Below are positions 54,536 to 64,000 of a stretch of DNA of 64,000 nt, piece by piece. Every line of letters begins with the position of its first letter. The first letter of the stretch is position 1. The translations under genes were made by a program, and so were the position numbers. The notes under the pieces were generated by a model. The model saw only the letters and a program-made list of their open reading frames with translations. It was not told the origin of the DNA and did no database searches. Origin of the DNA: Gymnorhina tibicen (taxonomy: Eukaryota > Chordata > Aves > Passeriformes > Artamidae); the NCBI GenBank assembly GCA_013399875.1, contig VXAZ01003466.1, forward strand, positions 289,487 to 353,486, read 5' to 3'.

Positions 54536-55283
54536 TTAAAGGATGATCTGAGCAACTGTGGCCGTCTCCAAACTCAGTTTGTTTCTCGAGAGCACAGGCA
54601 GCACTTCTTCCCTAAGTTTTTACCTATGGAAAAGCACTTTAAAAAAAGTTGGGAGAGAAATTAGACATGCAAATCCTCATTAAAGTGCGACCCGCTGGGA
54701 ATGCCAGTGCAGGCTTTGTGTTCTCCAAATACCCAGCACTGGGGGCTTTGTGCTAATCCAGATAACTAATTGCATCACTATTATTGTGCCCAAAGTCAAA
54801 TACGATGTGCAGGATTTAACTAAGTGAACATTTAGGAGGATGCTTAAGCACATGAGCATCCTTCTCCTTCCCCCAGCTGAGCACAACAAAAACCCACAGA
54901 ACTGATCACTCTAAGCGGAGTTTAATTAAAACACGCTCAGATTGGTCTGACAGTCCTCAGAAACTTCACTCTGTGGGAGGAAGATGAGCCAGACGCTTCC
55001 TGAGGGAGAAGTTCTGTGCTCCTGCCCGTGCTGTGCTCGCGCTGCTGGGAGTGAGGGGAGAAGGTGTGAGGGACAGGAGGGGACGTGTCTGACACCTGCA
55101 CAGTCCCTGCCCTCCTGCTGCCATCCTCGGTTCTTCCTCCACCACCGCCCTCGCCTGAGTCATTTGGGATGAAGGACAAGCCCCTCCTCCCTCACCTGGA
55201 CACCGGCAGCAGGAATCCAGCAGGAATCCAGCAGGACAGCTCCAGCAGAATGATTTTGTACGGCCTTTTATAGAACCACACAG
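54536..55283. other. Unique intergenic stretch
   Basis: AT-rich to about 54950, then GC-rich. Short duplication CAGGAATCCAG at about 55209-55235. No repeat family or exon is recognised. Confidence 0.35.
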
Positions 55284-55520
55284 GTGAGGGGAGGTTTAGG
55301 TGGACATCAGGGAAAGGTTCTTCCCCCAGAGGGTGCTGGGCACTGCCCAGGCTCCCCAGGGAATGGGCACGGCCCCGAGGCTGCCAGAGCTCCAGGAGCG
55401 TTGGGACAGCGCTGCCAGGGATGCCCAGGGTGGGGTTGTTGGGGTGCCTGGGCAGGGCCTGGGGCTGGGCTGGATGATCCTTGTGGGTCCCTCCCAGCCC
55501 AGGATATCCTGTGATTCCAT
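55284..55520 (+). mobile_element. CR1 LINE 3' end, group B
   Basis: GGACATCAGGGAAAGGTTCT, GGCTCCCCAGGGAATGGGCA, CAGGAGCGTTGGGACAGCGC, ending in CCAGGATATCCTGTGATTCC. Confidence 0.92.
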
Positions 55521-55627
55521 GCAGAACTGGTACTCAGCAGGGTTGTCTTGTGGCACAGATCCTCAGATCTTGGGGAAATCTTCACAAATCTGGGAGAAAG
55601 CTTCAAATAAATCTGTTTTTTTATTAC

Positions 55628-55775
55628 ATCACAGAATCACAAAATGGTTTGAGTCAGAAGGGACTTTCAAGATCATCCCATTGCATCCCCTGCCATGGGC
55701 AGGGACACCCTCCCCTATCCCAGGTTGCTCCAAGCCCCATCCAGCCTGGCCTTGGACACTTCCAGGGATGGAGCA
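55628..55775 (-). mobile_element. CR1 LINE 3' end, group A
   Basis: ATCACAGAATCACAAAATGG, TTTGAGTCAGAAGGGACTTT and GCCATGGGCAGGGACACCCT. It is closer to the ancestral CR1 form (AGATCATCCCATTGCA) than most copies here, so probably older. Confidence 0.88.
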
Positions 55776-57206
55776 AATTAATTGAGTCTACACATTTATT
55801 AAATAATTGCTGCTGGGCATTTGTCCAGATGCCCTGTGGCACAGAGACCACAGTCACCAGTTTACTTGTCTCTGCATCAGGATTCCTGGAGGTTTTAAAA
55901 TATTGTCTCAGCAGGACTGACCCACTTCTTCTCCTCAGTTTCCAGAAGTTCTTAGCCCGTTGCCCCTGCAAATGCTCTGCAGACAAAAGTGAACCTCAGA
56001 AGAGGAATCCTTCTGTGCAGGCCTGGGTGTGACACTGCCGCTGCCCCCTCGTGTGACCTGCTGCTGGTCAGGCACCAAGCAAACCCAAACTGAAATAGAG
56101 CAGCTGTCGCTACCCCAAATTTGGAATCAAAGAGCCAACAGGGAGATATTTTTAAGTCACATTCACAAGGCAAACCATTCAAACGTGATAAAGGAGAAAA
56201 GAAACTCTCCCACCTCTGAGGAGAGTGGTTTAAGCTCTGGAGAGGTGGTGGCTTCCAAAGCCTGTGGGAGCAGCCAGGAGCTGGGTTCTGCTCCGTGCCA
56301 GCCCTGGTGACATGGCAAAATGACCTGGAAGGAGAACGAAAACTGTGCAAAACCTGTTACATGGCTGCCAGAATGGACATGGAAAGAAATTGGATTTTCT
56401 CCCCGGTCCTGCCCTGCACGCTGCACGGACTTGTTACAGACAAATAACAAATACAGACAGTTATCCTGGGAATGCCTCGATATCTGCATTCCCAGCTGCT
56501 GGCAGAGCCCAGGGTTGCCTTCCTGGTGGGAAATGCCAGAAGCTGAGGCACAAAACAACCACTCAGAAACACAGAAATGGGACACCCTTCAGGAAACACA
56601 GCCAATCCTGGTTTTAGGGTGCTGTTTTTCCAGATAATTCCATTGCAGAGTTGATCTGACACCATCAGCATTCATGACAATTATTATCACATCTACATAG
56701 GCACTGAACTTCAGCCCAGCATCTTCCACTTGACTACTGCAGTTTAGCTACCTTCCCCTCTAATTTTCATTGCATTCCCTTTTCATCCTTTCCACAAGAA
56801 GAGTGAACGATGAGTTTCTTCTTTCCTCAGAACTTCATCGCAGTAATGGGAAAAATGTCAGAAATATTGAAGCAAAAGAGGTGTTGAAATGTCACACAAA
56901 AGGAAGAAGACTTTCGTGCAGGGAGTTTGTCAGAGGCTGCTATTTGGCACAAAATTGCTTCATTTATGGACTGTCAGATTATAAAGCAGCATTTTCCCAG
57001 CAGAGCGGAGCGGGGAGCGAGGCCACGTGTCCGAGTCACACGGCTCCGACTTTTCGGGAGCTGCAAATCAGTGCCTTGGCCAAGCAAACCTTGCCATCCG
57101 AGAAGAGGTTCCAGGGGGGAGTGACGGGCAATAACTGGGGATTAGGGGAGGCAGGGGTTACCTGCGAGCACAGCCTGGCCCGGCTGCTCTGCGAGCGGCT
57201 CAGGGA
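55776..57206. other. Unique intergenic stretch
   Basis: Moderate GC throughout with low CpG. No repeat family is recognised. A 452-codon ORF begins near 56770 but is carried mainly by the minisatellite that follows and is not accepted as a gene. Confidence 0.35.
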
Positions 57207-57945
57207 GCGGAACCTGCCCCGGTCACACCCAGGCCCTGCCCCGGTCACAGCTGGAACCTGCCCCGGTCACACCCGGGCCCTGCCCCAGTCGCACCCGGGC
57301 CCTGCCCTGGTCACACCCAGGCCCTGCCATGGTCACAGCTGGAACCTGCCCCGGTCACACCTGGGCCCTGCCATGGTCACAGCTGGAACCTGCCCCGGTC
57401 ACACCTGGGCCCTGCCATGGTCACACCCAGGCCCTGCCCCGGTCACACCTGGGCCCTGCCATGGTCACACCTGGGCACTGTCCCGGTCACACCCGGGCCC
57501 TGCCATGGTCACACCCGGGCCCTGTCCTGGTCACAGCTGGAACCTGTCCCAGTCACACCCGGGCCCTGCCCCGGTCACAGCTGGAACCTGCCCCGGTCAC
57601 ACCTGGGCCCTGCCATGGTCACAGCTGGAACCTGCCCCGGTCACACCTGGGCCCTGCCATGGTCACAGCTGGAACCTGCCCCGGTCACACCCGGGCCCTG
57701 CCCTGGTCACAGCTGGGCCCTGCCCTGGTCACACCCGGGCCCTGCCCCGGTCACAGCTGGAACCTGCCCCGGTCACACCTGGGCCCTGCCATGGTCACAG
57801 CTGGAACCTGCCCCGGTCACACCCGGGCCCTGCCCTGGTCACAGCTGGGCCCTGCCCTGGTCACACCCGGGCCCTGCCATGGTCACAGCTGGGCCCTGGC
57901 ATGGTCACAGCTGGAACCTGCCCCGGTCACACCCAGGCCCTGCAG
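57207..57945. repeat. 22-bp minisatellite, about 33 copies (largest array)
   Basis: CCTGCCCCGGTCACACCCGG and CCTGCCCCGGTCACAGCTGG + AA variants, all 22 bp, are arranged in semi-regular pairs and longer blocks (for example a 'CCATGGTCACAGCTGGAACC' type alternating with a 'CCCCGGTCACACCTGGGCCC' type). It is open in all three plus frames because no unit contains a stop in any phase. Confidence 0.96.
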
Positions 57946-58865
57946 CCCGAGGCAAGGCAAGGGCAGCGCTTTCCACGGGGACTCTGGGGTGGGTTGTGCT
58001 GCCCGGTGACTGAGCCAGCTGGGCCCAAAGGCTTTGCCATTTCTCCCACTGATGAGGTGGATAAAACAAGGAATGTTCATGCTCCAGACCTTGCTTCTCA
58101 CAGTGCTGGGACTCCAGGCCTCCTGTGAGACCTGGTGTGGCCAAACAGCAACGAATTGCTGCATTTTCCAACCTGATCCACATTCAACAGAAGTGTCCGT
58201 GGGAATGGAAGCTCTGGAGATCCCAGAGCAGGATGAGAGGCGAAGGCAGCGTTCCCGATGTGCCACTCCTCACCTGCCAGCACCTGCCCAGCTGAGCAGC
58301 AGCTGCTGGACTCCAAGTGCGTCAGCGAGACGTGCCAGGAACGTCACGTTCTGAAAATCAGCTTTCCTTTTTAAAGGAATCATCTCCAGACCTGCCCTGG
58401 CATTTAAAATGCATCAGCAAGGGGGAAAGGAAGAAACAGAAAAATAATCTCAGAAACAGCTCCTGAAAACCTGAACTAGAGATTTACATTCCAGATGTTC
58501 TCTGAGCTCACGGGTCCAACCACAATCACAAGAGAGAAGTTAATTCTTCTCCTGCTCTTCATTTTTGGAGCTCTCCTGACCCTTGTTGCTCTGATGTTAA
58601 CACCTTTTAATTTGCACTTCCCAAATCTATTCACAGTCACGGCCCACTGGGCTGGTTTTAGCACAAGAGAATCCCTTAATTTACTTCATTCTGCTCCCTC
58701 TTTAGTGCTTATTCCACTGGAGAGTTCACAGAGAGGAAATCCCTCTTCTCCTTGCTTTTCCCTTCCTTTGCCAGACCCTTTCCCTGTCCCAGTGTCCCTG
58801 GGCAGCTCCCAGCCCTGGGGGTCACCGGGATCACTGGGCTGGGCACCCCAGTGATTTGTGGTGAC
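57946..58865. other. Unique intergenic stretch
   Basis: 58370-58690 is AT-richer. The ORF at 58495-58854 has a hydrophobic run (ILLLLFIFGALLTLVALML), but no start context, splice site or family supports it. No repeat is recognised. Confidence 0.33.
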
Positions 58866-59061
58866 AGAGGGGAGGCCCTGGCACAGGGTGCCCAGAGCAG
58901 CTGTGGCTGCCCCTGGATCCCTGGCAGTGCCCAAGGCCAGGCTGGACACTGGGGCTGGGAGCAGCCTGGGACAGTGGGAGGTGTCCCTGCCCATGGCAGG
59001 CAGTGGAATGAGAGGTCTTGAAGGTCCCTTCCAACCCAAATGAGTCTGGGATTCTGTGATT
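58866..59061 (+). mobile_element. CR1 LINE 3' end, group A
   Basis: GAGGCCCTGGCACAGGGTGC, CCCTGGATCCCTGGCAGTGC, AGTGGGAGGTGTCCCTGCCC and the tail TCTGGGATTCTGTGAT. Confidence 0.92.
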
Positions 59062-59901
59062 TTGAAGCTGTGCATGACTTAGCTGTTCCAAAATGAGGTT
59101 TTCCATGCCCAGCTCATTGTCAGAGATGCCCAACATGATGAAAATCTCGCCCTGTTGTCACAAGAGTCCAAGTCCAGTTTTGGAGTCTCTCATCTGGGAC
59201 AGTTCAGGTGCGGCTGAGGCAGCATTTCAACCCTGGAGCGCTTGGCTGAGCTCAGCCTTAGCTCTGAGCAGTGCCAGACACTCGTCTCTGATGGTTTGTC
59301 AGTGACTGACAAACCGGGAAATGCCAGAAATGTGAAAGCTGCATGGGAGAAAGGAGGTTTAGTGAGTTTTTCCTTTTTTTTCTTGTTCTTTTTCCAACAT
59401 AAAGGGATGAAAACACATGATTAAGAGTAATATGAGAACTAGAGGCCTGATCTTCTGCTACTGCCTTTGCAGCATCCCTTTCATCTGAAGAACTCCTGCA
59501 ACAGCTTACCCAGCTGCCCTGATGGAATGTGAGGAGAGCACAGCTTCTCCCTGTGTTCTTGAGGAACATTACAAGGATTCAAAGTGATCAGGAGGATGAA
59601 AAGGGCACAGAGTGATATTTAGTGCTCGTGTGCTTTAAAGAGCAGAGGTGAGGCTGGCGCTGCAGCACCCAGCAGAGCCCACCCTGCTCTGCACAGCACC
59701 ACAAACGTGTCCCTGTCCTGTGGCAGGGCACTGAGGGAGCAGTGCTGAGCCTGGGGCTGCCTTTTGTGATTCCTGACAGCTTTTGGGGTGGGGGCCAGCG
59801 AGGGACTCCAAAAGGGGCCCCACCAGCGCCTGGCTGCAAATTCCCTTCTTGGTTCATGTGGCTCTTTAGATCTGGGTATAAAGTCTCTTGGAGTGGCTTC
59901 A
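59062..59901. other. Unique intergenic stretch
   Basis: Mixed sequence with a T-rich run at 59370-59395. No repeat family or exon is recognised. Confidence 0.33.
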
Positions 59902-60140
59902 TGCCATGACGGGGACACCTCCCACTGTCCCAGGCTGCTCCCAGCCCCAGTGCCCAGCCTGGCCTTGGGCACTGCCAGGGATCCAGGGGCAGCCCCAGCT
60001 GCTCTGGGCACCCTGTGCCAGGGCCTGCCCACCCTCCCAGCCAGGAATTCCTTCCCAAGATCCCATCCATCCCTGCCCTCTGGCACTGGGAAGCCATTCC
60101 CTCTTGTCCCATCACTCCAAGCCCTTGTCCAAAGTCTTCC
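59902..60140 (-). mobile_element. CR1 LINE internal fragment, group A, tail missing
   Basis: CATGCCATGACGGGGACACC, GGGATCCAGGGGCAGCCCCA, CACCCTGTGCCAGGGCCTGC and GGGAAGCCATTCCCTCTTGT. It begins inside the CR1 without GTTTGGGTTGGAAGGG or the tail, so the 3' end was lost. Confidence 0.85.
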
Positions 60141-60774
60141 ATGAGAATTTGCAGAGCCCTTGGGTCTCCTGTGCTGACCAGTACAGCCAAACCCCAATCC
60201 CAGACTGTGATACGAACAGAGGCTCAGATCCAGGATGGATTTTCCAGGAGCTCAAACCTCACCCCAGCTGGAGGCAGGGGCATTGCTCCCTGACACACCA
60301 GGATGCTGAGCAGCAAATTCCAGTCCACCAAGGGTAGTCTGGAAGGGGAGAGGGAAAAACAACTCCTCTCTGTACCCATGAGCACCCCTGAACTACAACA
60401 CCCCACTGCAGGATGGACGTGAGGGCCTAAAGACTCCCGGGAACACAGAGCTGCTCTCCGGGAAGTGCACTTTGATTCCTCCTCGGTGCCAAGGGTCTCT
60501 GTCTCTGAAGAAAGGGTTAATGGCTGTTGGCTTAATTAGTGCAACATGAATGAACAACATTTTTCTGAGCTTGAGGATAAATTAAGACAACGTTTAGTTC
60601 TGCTTCTTATTAGCTCTGCATAAATTCTCCCAGGAGCTTAATTAGCTCTGTCACAGCAAACGCCGCCTGGTTTACACCAGGGAATGTCCCCATTCCCAGC
60701 TCCTGCCCGCCAAGGACCCACGGCAGCCAGTGCCCACCCCACGTCCCAGGACCTGTTGCCACAGCACAGGGCCC
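60141..60774. other. Unique intergenic stretch
   Basis: A CpG-poor AT-rich part lies at about 60510-60660 (GGCTTAATTAGTGCAACATG). No repeat or exon is recognised. Confidence 0.35.
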
Positions 60775-60869
60775 TCCAGGTGGAAAGTGTCCCTGACCAT
60801 GGCACGGGGTGGGAATGAGATGAGGTTTTAAGGCCCCTTCGAACCCAAACCACTCTGGGATTCTGTGAA
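60775..60869 (+). mobile_element. CR1 LINE 3' end, group A
   Basis: CTCCAGGTGGAAAGTGTCCC, ATGAGGTTTTAAGGCCCCTT and ACCACTCTGGGATTCTGTGA. Confidence 0.85.
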
Positions 60870-62284
60870 CGGCCACATCTGCCCTTACTCAGCAGGCTCT
60901 TCTTTCTGGGGACAAGAAAGCCCACTAGTGCTGGGCCTGCTGCACCTTGCTCTGTTAAAAGTTCACTCTCTAAGCAGCATTTGGGTTCTGCCATTTTCAG
61001 AAGTTTTTCTATTCACAGGCAGCCCTGAATCCTCCACACCTCGTTCGCTCCCCCGTGCCAGCCCCAGGGTCCGTCCCAGCCCCTGCTCTGCTGCCCGGAC
61101 ACTCACCCAGCCTTGATCTGCTTTGGATCTGGCATAACAGACCCCCCACACCAACAGCATTCCTGAAGCTGTTCACCTCCAGCCAGCCCCCTTTAAGGAG
61201 AGCAGCTCATCCCTGCCCGGGCTCTGGCGTTGTCCCTGGAGCTCTCCTGCTCTGTAGCCTCTGCCTGGGCTGCAGGGGAGGTGCAGAGGCAGAGCAGGGA
61301 GCACCATTCCCCAGAAAGGCTCTCCTGGGCTTTAGCCAGCACTTCTCCTGCGCCTTGGAGTGGCTTCAAGCTCCTTCTGCTTGGCCATCCCTCCCCCAGC
61401 CTGCTCTGTACTTTTCACTTTGCCTCAATTTAAGAGATTCAGCCTTTTGTCACTCGTCCTTTTCATTCTGATGTGCTCTTTAGCTTCAAATAACTTGTTC
61501 CACACAAAAGATATGGTTTTTGTGCATCGTCCATGAAAAGTGACATCCTGGTCACCATAACCTCTGGCATTCCTGGAATTCTCCAAGTAAATGGCAGCAT
61601 CGCTCCCTCATAACCAGCAATCACCGTCACAAAGAAGTTTTGTAATGCACTTTGCTTCCTAAGAGGAACAGCCATGTATTTGGAAGGAATAATCACAGGT
61701 AAAAAATGTCTCTGCACATTAATTATCTTTAGAGGATTGTTCCAAAACACAGGTAGTAATTTTTGTGTTTTAACGTTTATCGTTCTGTGAAAAGCACATC
61801 ATTATGCAGGAGGAACTCAATTCACAGATAATTTTTTTCCTTTAGGTTTTTGTGTAGAACTTCCAGAACTTCTACTCTGGAGTGAAAAAAGAAAAAAAAG
61901 TTAAATACATATAGAGCTTGAAATGAGAGCACTTTAGCTCAAAAAATAACAGGTGAGCCAGGCACTCACCTGAGGGGTGACCAGCCCAGTCTCCAGGATG
62001 GAGGGTGCTGGTTCCCCCCACAGCTCCCACCCCTCCTCCGTGGCCATTGCCCACCCCAGGGCACAGCCCCACTGCCAGGGCAGGCACCCTTCTGAACTGT
62101 CCCCAAGGACCCTGCTCAGAACCCTCTGGGCAGGATCTCACCCTGCTGGGCAGGATCCCGAGCCCGCAGCTCTCCCATGTCCCACCCCCCCTTCAGACCC
62201 CCAGCCAGTGAGGCCACAGGATGCTCTCGGGGACCGCAGCCAGGGCTCTCCTGCTGGTCACACACCGTCCCTGCTCCCTTTGGA
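60870..62284. other. Unique stretch with AT-rich core
   Basis: 61430-61940 is AT-richer and CpG-poor. A minus-strand ORF at 61463-61750 (95 codons) lies here without domain or synteny evidence. The flanks are GC-rich. No repeat is recognised. Confidence 0.35.
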
Positions 62285-62405
62285 GACGGGCTGGACGATG
62301 CTCTGAGCAAGCTGGGCTGGTGGAAGGTGTCCGTGCCCACGGCAGGGGTGGCACTGGGGGAGCTCCAGGGTCCCTTCCACCCCAAGCCATCCTGGAGTCC
62401 GTGAT
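62285..62405 (+). mobile_element. CR1 LINE 3' end, group A, diverged
   Basis: GGTGGAAGGTGTCCGTGCCC, GGTCCCTTCCACCCCAAGCC and ATCCTGGAGTCCGTGA follow the group A 3' order. Confidence 0.75.
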
Positions 62406-63779
62406 GGTGGCACAGGCTCAGGAGCTCCAGCAGCTCCTGGCTCAGCACTTGTCCCTCCCGGCGGCTCCATCGCTGCACAGGTGCGGGGCCCTGCTGGGCC
62501 TGGCTGAGCTGGGCTGAGGAGGAGCAGCTCAGCCCAGAGCTCCGAGCTCGGGGACAGCACCAGGTGTGACCCGCGTGGGCAGCGAGGCTGGAGCCGGCCG
62601 GAGCTGGGCACACTGAGCCGACAGCAGCCAGGGAGCGCCTGCTCCTCTCCTCCAGGGTGGGAGCACAAGGAGCTTTTGTCACCAGCTCAAAAGAGCATCA
62701 GCACTCCCAGGAACTGACACTCCTGCTCTCTGAAGGGCCCCTGCCCCTGAGTGCTCTCCCAGCCGGATTTCTCCAGAACCTGATTAAAGTCATCATTTGC
62801 CACTGAAAATGTCATAAAATATTTATGACACAGATGATATTTAAAGATCACTGTAGAACATTTCTAATAACTGATGTAATTCAGTGGAAGCAGCCTGAAT
62901 TGACACACTCAGAAAAAGGAAATAATGGAGCAAAGCAACACTCCAACGAGTCTGCTAATTAGTTCTCCCCAGCTCCCGGGGCAGGAAGCACATCTGTCTG
63001 CTCAGAGCGCTCTCCTCCCGCCCCGCAGCGCAGGTGTGCCAGCAGCTGGGCCCGTCCCGGGAGATGGGGCAGACCGGTGGTGCTCCCCTTGGAGGCCGGG
63101 ACACGGAGGAATGAGCCCTGGCAGCAAAAGCACAGCCCCTGGGGAACAGGGACAGGGGAAGGGGCTGCAGCAGCAGGAGCAGGAGCAGGAGGCCCTGCCC
63201 GGGGCCCTGCTGAGAGCACCCTGCCCAGATCTGGGCCCGTGGCAGCTTTGCTTCCCCCACGGGTGCAGCACGCGTGGAGCCATGGTGGGGCTGCAGGAGC
63301 TGCTGCCTCTGCCCCTCCCGAGGGCCTTTAGGAGCAGCTGCCGAGAACTGACACCCCCCAACCTTGGCTCACCCGTCTGTGAGTTCTACCTAAACTACAT
63401 CTGTTTAGCAGCTGATGGCTGCAGCCTCCATGATGCTGCCTAACCCAGCTGGAATTCCAGAGTTTTGGCCTCCTGAGGTAATAAGGGATTAAAAGGGGAG
63501 AAAGAGAAAGCTTTTTTTTTTCCCCCTGGTTTTAGATGCACAGCCAGATCACAACTTGCCTCCTGCTATGGGAAACAGGAATAGCCCTCCCCATCTTCTG
63601 ACAAAACTCAGCAAAATCCCTTCTCAGCTCTCTGCCCCTCCACACCTCCCTCAGGAACCTCTGCCCATCTCCAGCACTGGTCAGCTTAAACAGAGCCCCA
63701 TGAACATTATTTTCCATCTCTTGCCTCTGCTGTTGCTTTCCAAGAGGAAAATCACCCAGCTCAGCTCCAACAGCTGAGC
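62406..63779. other. Unique intergenic stretch
   Basis: 62780-62930 is AT-rich and CpG-poor (TCATAAAATATTTATGACAC). The remainder is GC-rich with a GCAGCAGGAGCAGGAGCAGG run near 63165. No repeat family or exon is recognised. Confidence 0.35.
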
Positions 63780-63930
63780 ACAGAATCTCTAAGGTTGGAA
63801 AATCCTTCCAAGACTGAGTCCAACCATTCCCCCAGCCCTGCCAAGGCCACCACTAACCCACGTCTCCAAGTGCCACATCCACGCAGCTGTAAATCCCTCC
63901 GGGGATGGGCATGACGAGCTGGAGACTGCA
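63780..63930 (-). mobile_element. CR1 LINE 3'-end fragment, group D
   Basis: ACAGAATCTCTAAGGTTGGA, TGAGTCCAACCATTCCCCCA, GCCAAGGCCACCACTAACCC and GTAAATCCCTCCGGGGATGG give a well-ordered inverted CR1 3' end. Confidence 0.85.
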
Positions 63931-64000
63931 GAGCTCTGGGTGCCCACCAAACGCTGCTGGCATCTCATCCCACACTCATTTCTCACCCCCGGACACGCTG

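Noticed and set aside
58495..58854. ORF with a hydrophobic, membrane-like run
   Set aside because: There is no family resemblance, splice context or conservation evidence. The downstream end runs into a CR1-bearing GC-rich stretch.
1..64000. tRNA, rRNA or snRNA genes
   Set aside because: Scanning by eye for T-arm motifs (GGTTCGAATCC-like) and conserved snRNA or rRNA cores found nothing convincing on either strand.

Overview
The window looks like vertebrate nuclear DNA from a bird, most likely a passerine. The main evidence is about 40 short, 5'-truncated fragments of the CR1 LINE retrotransposon. Many end in the typical CR1 tail (an ATTCTGTG-like run after a 'ttccaacccaaaccatt' stretch), and several closely related but distinct 3'-end groups are present. 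No mammalian SINEs are seen, and nothing suggests bacteria or organelles. The high GC content, the many minisatellites and the short interspersed repeats fit a microchromosome or another GC-rich, gene-poor avian segment. The passerine assignment rests on remembered CR1 variants and is an inference.

I found no protein-coding gene, tRNA, rRNA or other RNA gene that the sequence supports. The long open frames are explained by three things: translation through CR1 fragments, translation through stop-free GC-rich minisatellites (often open in several frames on both strands), and translation across the N gap. A few AT-rich ORFs with somewhat protein-like composition (for example 61463-61750 minus) are listed only as leads.

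Layout: 1-6.9 kb holds scattered CR1 and two AT-rich unique blocks. 6.9-7.9 kb is a minisatellite running into a 668-base gap. 9.4-15.5 kb is a repeat-rich stretch with CR1 and minisatellites of 31, 127 (nested) and 42 bp. 16-22.6 kb is mostly unique and AT-rich in part. 22.6-33.5 kb is the densest stretch of arrays (21/22, 28/53, 23, 41, 21, 24 and 9 bp units) mixed with CR1. 34-35.4 kb is AT-rich unique sequence, followed by a CpG-rich, promoter-like block (35.7-36.5 kb) with a 20-bp array. 37.5-49.3 kb alternates CR1, unique blocks, a 15/16-bp array, a second CpG-rich block, a GATA-type tetranucleotide array and a 20-22 bp array. 49.3-64 kb is largely unique sequence with CR1 fragments and one long 22-bp array (57.2-57.9 kb).

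The likeliest functional content is regulatory. AT-rich, CpG-poor blocks containing homeodomain- and GATA-like motifs (for example 5.6-6.5, 16.2-17.4, 27.5-28.0, 34.0-34.4 and 53.4-54.5 kb) stand apart from the GC-rich repeat-laden sequence and are candidate conserved noncoding elements. Only a cross-species alignment can confirm that. In the entries below, CR1 groups A-D are working labels of mine based on shared 3' sequence, not database names.
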